A DNA stretch of 64,000 bases from Jaenimonas drosophilae (Eukaryota; Euglenozoa; Kinetoplastea; Trypanosomatida; Trypanosomatidae). The notes beneath the pieces are model-generated. The model was not told the origin of the DNA. It worked only from the letters and a program-made list of their open reading frames with translations, and searched no databases. Shown piece by piece: positions 54,358 through 63,865 of the stretch. Where the stretch lies: assembly GCA_030849065.1 (NCBI GenBank), contig JASAON010001630.1:1-64000 (forward strand), given 5' to 3'. A program made the position numbers and the translations under genes. Numbering within the stretch: position 1 is the stretch's first letter; the number at the start of each line of letters is the position of its first letter.

Positions 54358-57300
54358 TCACGTCTTCAGTGGCTTCAGTACGATGGACTGAACCCGACGA
54401 AGAATCATCTCAACATCCCTGATGGCTTCCTCGCCATCCACGGCCAAGGCTTCACACAACTGCTGCCAGCATTTCATCCAGGCGGCATCGGTAGCAGCGG
54501 AGACGCTAGAGCCCGAACCTTGTGCGAGGATCACGCGATGCCGGCTGCGTCCAGTCGGCACGTGCGCTTGATCCAAGTAAATGAGCACCGAAGATGGAGC
54601 TTGGGCATGGGTGGCTGCCAACGTAGTCACCGAGATCAGCAGACTACTGCGTGCCGTGGAAGATGGTTGTTGGACGTCTATCTTCGTCGATGCACCCAGA
54701 ATAATACGAAGAATGAGAATACAGCGCTGCTCAGCACTGCATGCGGCTGCCACCCACGAAGGGCCCAGTGTGGATGTACTGCTCGCAACGAACTTGGAGC
54801 AGATCCGCGGAACTTCCTCGGTGGAGCCAAATCGTTCCACGAGCTTCCCCATGGCTACGAGCACCACCAAGGGTGGCCAGGCACCCCAGCCACAACACTG
54901 CAGGGTATGCGAGCGTTGAGAGCCTTGGCAGTTTTCATGGTGCTCCACGAACTTGATCACGCATCCAAAGGTTGCCGTCAGACTCATCTCCAGACGGCCA
55001 TCAAAACCTGCCCACGCCTGCACCAGCGGGTGCAGAGATGCTTGAATACGATCCACCAGTGCCGTCGATGAATATGCAGGGGCACTCACGCGGACGACGG
55101 ATGATGAACGCGCCACGCTCCACATCTGCTCCCACAACGCCACATGGGTGGGCTGCAGTGAAGAGTAGCACAGGAGCTCAACCAATCGTCGAAGGAGGGC
55201 CATCACAGCCTGTTTCTTGTTTTGTGATATGACCGAAAGGCAGAAATCCGTGGAATCATGTCCTTCACGTCCGGATGGATACATGAAGTGAAACACCTCG
55301 GCTGGGATGCGCAGCTCCGCCATCCATCCACGTTTGGTCTGCAGCAGCTGCGGAGTCGTCAGGCGTTGCACCTGCACAAGTGGCAGTTCCTCGTGGATTC
55401 GCTTCACCAGCTCCATTTTTTGCTGGGAATTGCTCAGCTCGGTGCTTGTGTGTGTGGTTGTTTCGTCGCCCAATCGGCGGTAGAGGATGATGGCATGAAG
55501 TGGAGCGTAGGTCCAAGGGCACACATGTGAGGCAAGAACCACTTCAGCTCCTACGCCAACAGATGAACCACGTCGGCCAACCACCGACACACGATTGGCC
55601 ACGTCGTCGTACTCATGCCACACAGCCTCAAGGTTGTGCTGTCTTTGGATGGATTGTTGATGGCGTGTGAAGAAGGATGAATGGCCCTGTGGCACAGCCT
55701 GGGGAGCCTGGTTCCGGATGTGATGCAGCATCAGCAAGGCAGCCTCCCACCGTGAGCCTGCCTCAGCCGACCACTGCTCCTCTCCACACTGCACCAGCGT
55801 GGCACGAATCACAGGTGGCTCCTGTTTGAGCTCCTTGAAGACGATGTGGCTCGCGCGATGAGGATCTCTGGCATCGAGAACTCTCAAACCGGCAGTGAGG
55901 CCACGCACCGTCTGACGAGTGAGGTGCACGTGTGGGAATAGTTGTGGAGGCATATTGGCGAGTGCAACTTCAGCCAGTGTTGGTGGGTCTGCATCATCCT
56001 TGGCGGTGGCAAGAGGGATGCTGCGCTCGGTGGTCCATCGGAGTGCGATGCACCTCTGTGAAGAGCAGTCAATGCAATCCGGCCAAACATCCTCAAACAA
56101 GCACAGGGCGCTCACTCTCTTACCAGCAGCGATGGCATTGCCCACAAGGAGGTTGCTCATGGCATCATCCAGCGTTTGGTGCGGCACCTTCACCAGGTGT
56201 TGTAGGTGATGCAACGCCCTCTCCACCTCCATGAGCGGATGTTCGTGGTGGGAGGAATCTGGTGCCTCTAAACCATTAACCCAATCATCATCATCCGGAT
56301 GCTGCAATCGATACTTGTGAAGAAGAGGACGTGTTGGTGCCCACACGTCGAAGAGGTGCGCTCCACGACGAAGCTGCGGCACCTTGTCTTGGTCATCGGG
56401 ATGCACGAGCACAGCCAAAACGCCACGAATGTATTCCAAGTGAGCTACGGCATCCACATGGCGCCGATTCTTGAGATTAAGCACCACAAGGAGCTGATGA
56501 TGTAGCTGCGAATCATGCTCAGGGAGAACATGCCCATTGGCTGCCTCTTGGTTAGACTGCACAAAAGCCGCAAGAACAGACTTCACAACACTAGCGGCAG
56601 CATCGGCCGGGTTGGTCCGGCACGGCATCCACACGGGTGCTGACTGCTGTAGAGCAAAGCTCCCCAACTCACGCCAGCCCTTCACTGTTGAGAGGGCAAA
56701 GGTGTGGGCGGCGGCCCCTGACGAAGAATCGCACTGCAGCACCCCCGACTCAGTCTGCACATCCACTCGCACCACACCAGCCCGCGCCAATGTTGCTGCC
56801 CAGTGGAGTACGCGGAAGTTGGCCGCCTCCTTTCTTCGGAGCGGGGGCGATGGGGCCCACACTCGCAACGCGGCTGCGTTCGATGCAAATAAGCTCCATG
56901 GCGTGGAGAGCCGCCCATTGCTGGAGCGGGAGATGAGCGAGAGCAGGCGAATGGTGCGGCCATCGCGCACAAACTCCACGACTTGTGCCTGACGCCAGCC
57001 AACGTGCTGCTCCGCTAGCCGCCAGACGCTAGGCTTTTCATGTGCCTGGGGTTGTGCTGACGTGCACTGCAAGAATGGCTGGCCCACCTCCTCCATCCCG
57101 CTCCACCCATCGAGCAACAAGTCCACGCCGGCAAAACGCGCAAACGACTCCACCCCCGGTGATGATGAGTTGTGGCGTGGCACCACAAGACAAACCAGCT
57201 GTGAAGCATGCATCTTGTACAGCAATCCTACATGCATTGCCATTGCGTGGGTGAGGGCCATCTCCGTCAGCCCTCGCAACGCCGACGGCCGCAGCCCACG

Positions 57301-58182
57301 CGCGCTCGATTTCGTCGGTGCCGCATCCTCTTCAAAGTGAGAGAAGGTGGTGCCACGGGGGCTACACAGGGGGGCCATAGGAATGGAGAAGTATGCATCG
57401 CTGCCCACATCATCCAGCACGGCGCAGTGAAGAAGGGGCGGCTCACCAGAGAGCCGGACGGATGCCCGCAGATGCACCGACGACGTTCCAAAGTAGGGAG
57501 CATCCAGCCTCCACCCCTCCACCTCCTCCACACAGAGCTGCGCCTCCCTCTCACACTCCGCCACGAACATCTTGCGCCGGTGCAGGAGCTCCTCCAAGAC
57601 AAGCTGCATCACGGAGCGCAGAGACTCCACGATGCCACCGGCTCTTGCTGCATCAGTCATGGGTGATCTCCACGTGGCATCGCTCCACGCATCGCTCAGC
57701 ACCGCCATCACGGTGTGCTCGCCGGTGATGTGGTCGAGACCAAACTCTACGTGCACCTTGGAGTCTAGCATCTTGAGCAGCTCCACCAGAACGGGTTGCT
57801 GGAGAACTTCACGCCGAAGCACATCCGTCATTGCCCCAACCTTCATTGAGGCATCCACAGCCGCTGTTGCCAAGGCAGCCGCGCGGTGAAGCATTTGTGT
57901 CTGTAGCTCATCGGCAGAGATCCCCTTAACCCGTGAGGCAATCACGATCGCCATAATATCATCGTTGTGTGCCGTGATGGACCCCTCCAGCCACGGTCTT
58001 TTCAGCGGCGCAACCTCCGAATGCAAATGGAGGCCGTCGTAGAGAACTGAGCACAACTCCGTCTGTGAAGTGGAGGAGCTCCATCTAGTTGGTGGCAGCA
58101 TCCGCCCCTTCGTCATCTGCCACCTTCGTACATGTGCAGACGTACATGATGGGGTGGTGGTGAAGCATGGTCTGCAGAACAT
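54358..58182 (-). CDS. 1274-residue protein with repeated dsRBD-like units
   Basis: I do not recognise the whole protein. Several segments end in a helix with the A..A pattern of dsRNA-binding domains, preceded by beta hairpins: ILAQGSGSSVSAATDAAWMK and CWQQLCEAL (C-terminal, best match to GSG.S...A...AA...L), DFCLSVISQNKKQAVMALLR and RLVELL, AGSRWEAALLMLHHI, and NPADAAASVVKSVLAAF. The basic residues for RNA contact are only partly kept. There is no helicase, nuclease or membrane motif. The N-terminus (MFCRPCFTTTPSCTSAHVRR) could be a mitochondrial presequence. The start at 58182 is the first in-frame ATG; ATGs at 58116 and 58101 are alternatives. A TUTase gene lies 2.5 kb upstream. Confidence 0.6.
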   Translation of the reverse strand: MFCRPCFTTTPSCTSAHVRRWQMTKGRMLPPTRWSSSTSQTELCSVLYDGLHLHSEVAPLKRPWLEGSITAHNDDIMAIVIASRVKGISADELQTQMLHRAAALATAAVDASMKVGAMTDVLRREVLQQPVLVELLKMLDSKVHVEFGLDHITGEHTVMAVLSDAWSDATWRSPMTDAARAGGIVESLRSVMQLVLEELLHRRKMFVAECEREAQLCVEEVEGWRLDAPYFGTSSVHLRASVRLSGEPPLLHCAVLDDVGSDAYFSIPMAPLCSPRGTTFSHFEEDAAPTKSSARGLRPSALRGLTEMALTHAMAMHVGLLYKMHASQLVCLVVPRHNSSSPGVESFARFAGVDLLLDGWSGMEEVGQPFLQCTSAQPQAHEKPSVWRLAEQHVGWRQAQVVEFVRDGRTIRLLSLISRSSNGRLSTPWSLFASNAAALRVWAPSPPLRRKEAANFRVLHWAATLARAGVVRVDVQTESGVLQCDSSSGAAAHTFALSTVKGWRELGSFALQQSAPVWMPCRTNPADAAASVVKSVLAAFVQSNQEAANGHVLPEHDSQLHHQLLVVLNLKNRRHVDAVAHLEYIRGVLAVLVHPDDQDKVPQLRRGAHLFDVWAPTRPLLHKYRLQHPDDDDWVNGLEAPDSSHHEHPLMEVERALHHLQHLVKVPHQTLDDAMSNLLVGNAIAAGKRVSALCLFEDVWPDCIDCSSQRCIALRWTTERSIPLATAKDDADPPTLAEVALANMPPQLFPHVHLTRQTVRGLTAGLRVLDARDPHRASHIVFKELKQEPPVIRATLVQCGEEQWSAEAGSRWEAALLMLHHIRNQAPQAVPQGHSSFFTRHQQSIQRQHNLEAVWHEYDDVANRVSVVGRRGSSVGVGAEVVLASHVCPWTYAPLHAIILYRRLGDETTTHTSTELSNSQQKMELVKRIHEELPLVQVQRLTTPQLLQTKRGWMAELRIPAEVFHFMYPSGREGHDSTDFCLSVISQNKKQAVMALLRRLVELLCYSSLQPTHVALWEQMWSVARSSSVVRVSAPAYSSTALVDRIQASLHPLVQAWAGFDGRLEMSLTATFGCVIKFVEHHENCQGSQRSHTLQCCGWGAWPPLVVLVAMGKLVERFGSTEEVPRICSKFVASSTSTLGPSWVAAACSAEQRCILILRIILGASTKIDVQQPSSTARSSLLISVTTLAATHAQAPSSVLIYLDQAHVPTGRSRHRVILAQGSGSSVSAATDAAWMKCWQQLCEALAVDGEEAIRDVEMILRRVQSIVLKPLKT

Positions 58183-58507
58183 GGCTGCGGCATACACTAC
58201 TTTATGCGTACTTGAAACATGCTCTGACCAAATGGCGAGTTCGTGTACGTTGATGCCAAAACCAACAACAGCTAGCTATGTAGCAAAAACAGCGCAGGAT
58301 GGAGAAGATGGAGCAAGACAAGACAAGGCATTCTCCTCCACGGCATCAAAGTGAGGAGCTCCTGAAATTGCGCAGCGGTGACGAGGCCATTACCCCTCCT
58401 CTCCACCACATCCTTCAAAGGATCGTGTGTGGAGCAGCGGTAGGCTGTAGCTATACATCCCTGGCAGAACCACGGACGAAGAGGGAGGAAGGGTGGCTGT
58501 GCTCCTC
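58183..58507. other. Intergenic region with predicted leader
   Basis: A pyrimidine tract (purine-rich plus strand at 58295-58330) is followed by CTACATAG near 58274. A short out-of-frame ATG at 58220 would precede the start of the next gene and end after 7 codons. Confidence 0.4.
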
Positions 58508-60538
58508 TCAATGCACAACCTGCTCAGCATCATCCTCCTCTTCGCCAGGGTCGCAGAGTTCCAGGTAGCTCACATGATATAAATCAGGTGTAGCGAGGAG
58601 AGCCAACGCTCCAGACGGGTCCAAGGTGGTGGCATGCTGCCAGTCCTCGGAGCACTCCAAGATGCGGCCGAGATCCTTGAAGGCAAAGGCGCGTCGTACG
58701 AGTGCGTGGAAGTTGTTTGGCTGCCGCTGCAGCACCACCGTGAAATCCAACACGGCGCCTTCAGCATCACCAACGGCATGACGAGCCTTGGCACGCTCAT
58801 GGAAGTACAGAACGCTGGAGCCACTGCCGCTGTGCTCAATCGCCGAAGTGAAGGAGATGAGCGCGTCCGCCCACTGCTGCAAGAGCGCCTGCAGGATGCC
58901 CTGGGCGTAGCAGAAGCTGCCGTCAGAGAGGAGGTCTGGATTGAGTGCGACCGCGCGCTGACAGTCCTCCAATGCGGCACTGAAGTTGCCGAGTGCGTGG
59001 TGAGCTCGCCCACGTATGTAGTACACCTCTGCGCATCCATCAAACGCACCAATGGCGGTGTGTGTGTCACGCAAGCACGCATCAAATTCCTTCAATTCTA
59101 GGTGAAGACGTGCGCGTTGGAGGAGGTACTTGTGGTTCCGCGCATCGAGCTCCAGTGCGCGGTTGCTCCACTCTAGCGACTCAAGAAGATCGCCCATTCT
59201 CATCACCGCCACCGAGCGAGCGTGGTAGGCTGCCGGCTCCTGATATCCGAGGGCATCAATGGCATGTTTGAGGTTATCGAGGGCACCATAGGCATCTCCG
59301 CTGCAGAGTTGCTCAACGCCCTTCCTAAACCACATGCGTGGGTTGGTGGGAACTAAATGGCGGCACTGCTCAAAGTACCGGATGGCGGAGTCGTGGTAGC
59401 ACAAGTCAGCAAAGACGAGGCCAATCCGCTCCAACAAGACAGGATCGGATTTGTTGAGCTTCAGAGCCTGATGGAAGTACTGGGCGGCGTGGTGGAGCTG
59501 ATTTGTAATGTGGGCAATGATGCCCAACTGCATGAAGCACTCATGAAAGGTGCTGTGTGAAACCAACGCACTTTGAAAACACCTCTCCGCGTTGTCATAC
59601 AGATGTTCCTCAGCACACACCAGGCCCTTGATGTAGTAGTACTTGGACTTGGGCTCCAGTGCGATGGCGTCGTTGAGGTCCTCATGCGCATGCTCGTAGC
59701 GCTCCAGCTTCATCAGCGCGATGGCACGGAAGAAGAGCACCTCAGGGTTCCGCGTTGGCCCTTGTAGGGCACTATTGAAGCTACGTAGAGCGTTGGTGTA
59801 GTCCTTCAGACGAAATAAGCATATCCCGAGGTGTTCACTAAACTTCATGTTCTTTACATTCATCTCTGCGGCACGCTGGAAGTGCTCCGCCGCATCCTTG
59901 TAGTTGTGGGCCTGGTAGCTTGCGAGGCCCATGAGATGCCGCACCACCGCGCTCTCTTGTATGTCCTTTGCGCGAGCAAAGGTGGCCGCAGCAATCGATG
60001 TATCTCCGTTGTTGAGGCGGCAGCCACCCAAAAACATGAGCGTCTTGTACTTATTCACCTCTGACATCTTGGTCATAAGCCTATCTTGAAGGGCGCTCTG
60101 AAAGTACTGCTGAGCAAAGAGTGCGTTGCCCTGGCGGAGGTGCGCCTTGCCAATCTCATACAGCCACGTGCCGTTGTCGGGCTCAATCTCCACCGCCTTG
60201 GCCAGATCCATCAAGCCCTCCTGAAAGCGGCGAGAATTAAGAAAGAGGGTCGCCCGCGCGCAGTAAATTGAGGCAAAACGGCGCCGATCATCAAATTTCT
60301 GATCGAGCTGGAGAGCCACGGAGTAGTCCGCAATGGCGGCAACTACATCGTTGAGCTTGGCATTGAGTGAGGCACGCAACACCAGCGCCGGAACGTTGGT
60401 GGGCTTGGCCGTCAGTGCTTCATTCAAGAAGCCTAAAGCTAGCAAAATCTGCTCGCGGTTTTCTAGTTTGATGTATCGAGCGGCATCGTAGTTTTCTTTG
60501 CTGATGCGATCGCGCTCATCCTGCGGAAGGAGCACCAT
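58508..60538 (-). CDS. Tetratricopeptide-repeat protein
   Basis: The 676-residue protein is built almost wholly of TPR units, about 15 to 17, each with the W/L..G..Y...G.Y..A...F..A pattern. Examples are GKAHLRQGNALFAQQYFQSA, GLASYQAHNYKDAAEHFQRA, GICLFRLKDYTNALRSFNSA and GRAHHALGNFSAALEDCQRA. Units about 34 residues apart give a continuous superhelix; the last 25 residues are acidic (CDPGEEEDDAEQ). The closest overall type is TTC6-like or other cilia-associated TPR proteins, but this cannot be fixed. The start is the ATG at 60538 (MVLLPQDERDRISKENYD), since the codon opening the longer frame is TTG. Confidence 0.85.
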   Translation of the reverse strand: MVLLPQDERDRISKENYDAARYIKLENREQILLALGFLNEALTAKPTNVPALVLRASLNAKLNDVVAAIADYSVALQLDQKFDDRRRFASIYCARATLFLNSRRFQEGLMDLAKAVEIEPDNGTWLYEIGKAHLRQGNALFAQQYFQSALQDRLMTKMSEVNKYKTLMFLGGCRLNNGDTSIAAATFARAKDIQESAVVRHLMGLASYQAHNYKDAAEHFQRAAEMNVKNMKFSEHLGICLFRLKDYTNALRSFNSALQGPTRNPEVLFFRAIALMKLERYEHAHEDLNDAIALEPKSKYYYIKGLVCAEEHLYDNAERCFQSALVSHSTFHECFMQLGIIAHITNQLHHAAQYFHQALKLNKSDPVLLERIGLVFADLCYHDSAIRYFEQCRHLVPTNPRMWFRKGVEQLCSGDAYGALDNLKHAIDALGYQEPAAYHARSVAVMRMGDLLESLEWSNRALELDARNHKYLLQRARLHLELKEFDACLRDTHTAIGAFDGCAEVYYIRGRAHHALGNFSAALEDCQRAVALNPDLLSDGSFCYAQGILQALLQQWADALISFTSAIEHSGSGSSVLYFHERAKARHAVGDAEGAVLDFTVVLQRQPNNFHALVRRAFAFKDLGRILECSEDWQHATTLDPSGALALLATPDLYHVSYLELCDPGEEEDDAEQVVH

Positions 60539-60737
60539 CGGCCTATCTCCTTCCAACAAGAAACCCTACAAAGAAAAGAAAGGAGTTCAGTTTGAATGTG
60601 TGAAAGTGAAGCACAGTGTTGATGGATGATTCATGAAACAGTCTCGCTACATGTGGTGGTTCTGGTGTGATGATGATGATGATGGTGCGCACACATCCCA
60701 TGACGTCAGTTCAAACGGCTCTCGGTGCTTTCTCCAC

Positions 60738-62180
60738 CTAATCGCGTTGGTGATGATGCGTGGATCGAAAGTCTGCGCGACGAACACCCAAGATGGTCTT
60801 CTCCGGGGAGGCGGACGGAGCGTACCGCTGCATGCACTGATCGGCACGAAGGAACTCTTGCTTCACGAGCTGGAACTTGGCAGGGTGGAGGTGGCGGCCT
60901 AGGTTGAGCCCCCCACTGCCGACGTCTTCGTAAGGATCCTCAATGCCCATGTGGTAGCTGAAGGTGCCTTGTCTGTGCTGCGGGAAATTCCAGCCAACAT
61001 CCGAGCGGCGGCTTCGTCGAGGGCGGCTCAGGCTCACAATGTAGGTTTCAAAATCAAAGTTGGCGTAGTAGTGAAAGAAGCCGTGGAGGAGCTTGGCGAG
61101 CTCGACGGGATCGCAATCGGCCAAGGGTGAATAATCCGGGTAGCGCGGGAGATGTGCTGGGTGGGGCAGCGTCCATGGATCCAACCAGGGCACCTGCTTG
61201 GTGGCCAACATGTAGTGAATAAAGAGGAGCGATACGGCATAGGAGGTCAGCATGGCGGCTGTGCCGAGACCCACCCCGGTGGCCTTGCCCCACGCCTTCA
61301 CCGCCATGGCCGCGTGCCGGGCAGCGGGTGGCCCGCTGTGGAGATAGTGGCGAATCAAGAAGCTGTTCTTCACTCCGTAGCTCACAAAGGAGATATCCCA
61401 CTTGTAGAGGTACATCTCTGGCACATAGCGCTGGTCCAGCACATCACGTGTGTAGTCCTCACGCATTCCACGCGTCATAATTTGGCCATCAGGGAAGAGC
61501 CCCACGGCCTCAATCATCTGCGCACGGCTGATGCACTGAATAGCGGCACGGCAGCCGTAGGTGGTTCGTTCCACCCATATTCCTTCAACATTTTGGCGGC
61601 CCAGCTTTTCTGCAATGTACTCCACATCACGTGCATCCAGAGACTTGTTGCGTATGTCAAGGAGTGCCGTGCGTGATTTGCGATCCTCCTCCTCACTTAG
61701 TGGGGTGTAGCGCGCTCTGCTCACCTTCTCATCATTCACCTGCCGAAGCTTCACCACGGGTGTGCGTGCTTCCGTTAAGCTGAGCAGGTGGCTGCGTATG
61801 TAGTGAGGTACGTAGCGCTTCATCACAGACCACAGCTTCTCCGTTCGTTTTGCCTGCACGTCGTGGCTTGGGTAGGGATCATCAAATACGCAGGCAAGAT
61901 CCAAATCACTCCCCCACTCCATCTGCCCCAGCGCCACCATGGAACCGCAGCAGTAAATCTTGGCATCAGGGGTCCACTTATCCGCCAACCCTTGAAGCTG
62001 TTGTTGGGCCATCACAGCGGTGTGAAACATGTGTTCGGGGCCAACGCGTTTGTTGTTCTCCACCAATATGGCCCGACCCCACGCGGCGTAGTGATCATCA
62101 TCCACTACTGCCATACGTCCCGCCCCACTACCGCCGGCAGCACTTGTTACTGCAGCCAACGCAGTGCGAGCCAGCCGCAT
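60738..62180 (-). CDS. RET2: Mitochondrial terminal uridylyltransferase, RET2-type
   Basis: The 480-residue protein has a presequence-like N-terminus ([20 protein letters not shown]) and a nucleotidyltransferase core with [20 protein letters not shown] (catalytic Asp92, Asp94) and the third Asp in [18 protein letters not shown] (about Asp262). The roughly 165-residue gap between them fits the middle domain inserted in RET2 and related kinetoplastid TUTases. The nucleotide-recognition part follows ([20 protein letters not shown]). RET2 adds U during gap-filling in the editosome; MEAT1 is the main alternative, but the length is nearer RET2 (487 residues in T. brucei). The start is the first ATG, at 62180; the frame extends upstream through GTG only. 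Confidence 0.8.
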   Translation of the reverse strand: MRLARTALAAVTSAAGGSGAGRMAVVDDDHYAAWGRAILVENNKRVGPEHMFHTAVMAQQQLQGLADKWTPDAKIYCCGSMVALGQMEWGSDLDLACVFDDPYPSHDVQAKRTEKLWSVMKRYVPHYIRSHLLSLTEARTPVVKLRQVNDEKVSRARYTPLSEEEDRKSRTALLDIRNKSLDARDVEYIAEKLGRQNVEGIWVERTTYGCRAAIQCISRAQMIEAVGLFPDGQIMTRGMREDYTRDVLDQRYVPEMYLYKWDISFVSYGVKNSFLIRHYLHSGPPAARHAAMAVKAWGKATGVGLGTAAMLTSYAVSLLFIHYMLATKQVPWLDPWTLPHPAHLPRYPDYSPLADCDPVELAKLLHGFFHYYANFDFETYIVSLSRPRRSRRSDVGWNFPQHRQGTFSYHMGIEDPYEDVGSGGLNLGRHLHPAKFQLVKQEFLRADQCMQRYAPSASPEKTILGVRRADFRSTHHHQRD

Positions 62181-62350
62181 CCTCTTCACCTACTCCTCCA
62201 CACAACAACTACAGTATTCAGGCACCTTATAAACACACAAGGAGAAGTGGGGAAAAGAGCAAACATTGTGGGCGTGTGATGATCATGTTGAGTAGTGCAG
62301 AAGCCAGTGGGTGCGCGAGGCATGCATGATCATATCTTTGATGGATGGGA

Positions 62351-62368
62351 TGTGTGTGTGTGTGTGTG
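62351..62368. repeat. (TG)n microsatellite, (CA)n on the transcribed strand
   Basis: Nine TG units, followed by a short GA run, lie in the spacer between the ALKBH8-like and TUTase genes. Confidence 0.9.
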
Positions 62369-62381
62369 GAGAGAGAGACGT

Positions 62382-63737
62382 TCATGCTCCATCACAGAGC
62401 GCTGGAAACTGGCAATCTGCCTTGTGGTGGGCCAATGACCGGCCACGCCGCCACGTGAGGCTCACCCGATCACCGCGGTGGCGCGTAGGGCAGCCATCGT
62501 TGAGGTTGTCGGTGTGGCGCTCAGCGATGCAGTGCGTCCAGGCGTAGCGCGCAGCACCCGTCATGATCACCAGCGAGCGAGGCTCAAGAAGAACGCCGTG
62601 CGGGGGTGCCACCTCGGCTGGTGCGTTCCACGGGCAGAACTCCATCACCGTGTAGGAGCCAAGGCTCACAATGAGCACACAGTCCTCAAAGGGGCTATGT
62701 GCATCCACGTGCGTGGCAATACCTGTGGTGGTGCTGCCCTCGCCATAATCATAGAAGTTGATGGTGAGCTGGTCGCAGCATTGTGCTTCGGCGAGTGCGG
62801 GGTAGCCCTCCATCATGACGTGCGGATCGTGGTTCTGCAAACGCTCCACCATCCACGTGTAAAAGGAGGGGTTGGGATTCACGTCCTCGCCCACCGCACC
62901 AAGCTGATTAACGCCGTAAATGAAGCGGCGATTAAAGTGTGCCACACGCCGACGTGAGAGGAACTGCACGTTGAGCTCATCACGATGGCCAGCAATCTCA
63001 TCCCAAATGTGTTGGTGCTCGTCCTCCGTGATGAAGTTCGCGACGGTGAAGAGGCCAGGAATCTCTTGAACCGCAACGCACGATAATCGTCGGGGATCAG
63101 ATGCGGGTGGTGATGGGGCTGGTGCGCTGCCAACACCTGCGCCAAGTACTGGCCGTTGTAGAATGGATTGAAGATGCCCAATCACGCGATCCACGTGGCG
63201 GACGGGCAGCAGCATTAAGTGCCGGCTTGTGCTGGCCGTGGAGGAGCCGCTGTTGAAGAGGTGTTGTTTTGGTGGGAGCGCCATGACGTAAATGTGGCCA
63301 GTGAAGCATGGCGCAGCGCTCGCCGACGACCTGCGTGTGGTTGAGGCGGAGCTCGTCCCGTCGCTGGCTCGAGGAACAAGATGAAGCGCGACGTTTTCCA
63401 AGGATACCTCCGTGAGAGCGTGTGCATCGCGCTGAAGTGCGTAGCGCACAATCGCAAATGGAAGCACCGAGCTGAAGTAGATGTGACGCGTGTTGGGCTC
63501 CTCGGCTTGAGGGAGGAGGCACTGCTCCAACAACAACTGCTTGAGCTCGTAGGGGGAGCATCCAGCCACAATGCCGCCGTTCAGCACAACGAAGCCCTCC
63601 TCATGAGGCTCATCGCTGCCGTCATCAATGTAGCTACCCAAGGAGGAGGCCTCCACATTCACGGCAGCAGCAAAGCGGCCGGCCCATGTGCGTGCACGTG
63701 CCTTGAGCTTTGCCAACGCCTTGCCGTTGAGGTCCAT
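62382..63737 (-). CDS. ALKBH8-like protein: RRM plus AlkB dioxygenase, no methyltransferase
   Basis: The 451-residue protein has an RRM-like N-terminal domain (VVLNGGIVAGCSPYELKQLL, about residues 49-122) and a C-terminal AlkB domain. The AlkB part shows NFYDYGEGS, the iron ligands HVD (His343, Asp345) in ATHVDAHSPFEDCVLIVSLG, the distal His402 in YAWTHCIAERH and the 2-oxoglutarate-binding Arg pair in RGDRVSLTWRR. The order RRM then AlkB, with the ALKBH8-type RRM opening VxNGG, indicates ALKBH8, which hydroxylates 5-methoxycarbonylmethyluridine at the tRNA wobble position. The C-terminal methyltransferase of animal ALKBH8 is absent. The start ATG is at 63737. Confidence 0.88.
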   Translation of the reverse strand: MDLNGKALAKLKARARTWAGRFAAAVNVEASSLGSYIDDGSDEPHEEGFVVLNGGIVAGCSPYELKQLLLEQCLLPQAEEPNTRHIYFSSVLPFAIVRYALQRDAHALTEVSLENVALHLVPRASDGTSSASTTRRSSASAAPCFTGHIYVMALPPKQHLFNSGSSTASTSRHLMLLPVRHVDRVIGHLQSILQRPVLGAGVGSAPAPSPPASDPRRLSCVAVQEIPGLFTVANFITEDEHQHIWDEIAGHRDELNVQFLSRRRVAHFNRRFIYGVNQLGAVGEDVNPNPSFYTWMVERLQNHDPHVMMEGYPALAEAQCCDQLTINFYDYGEGSTTTGIATHVDAHSPFEDCVLIVSLGSYTVMEFCPWNAPAEVAPPHGVLLEPRSLVIMTGAARYAWTHCIAERHTDNLNDGCPTRHRGDRVSLTWRRGRSLAHHKADCQFPALCDGA

Positions 63738-63865
63738 GGAAGATGGGGGAAGGTAAGCCTAAGAATAGAGAAGAGATAAGATGGAGTTGGTGATGAGCAC
63801 GCAGACTCCAATCTGTGAAGAATCATGTCAGTCAGAATGTAGGTGTGTTGGTGTGAAGTAGCGTC

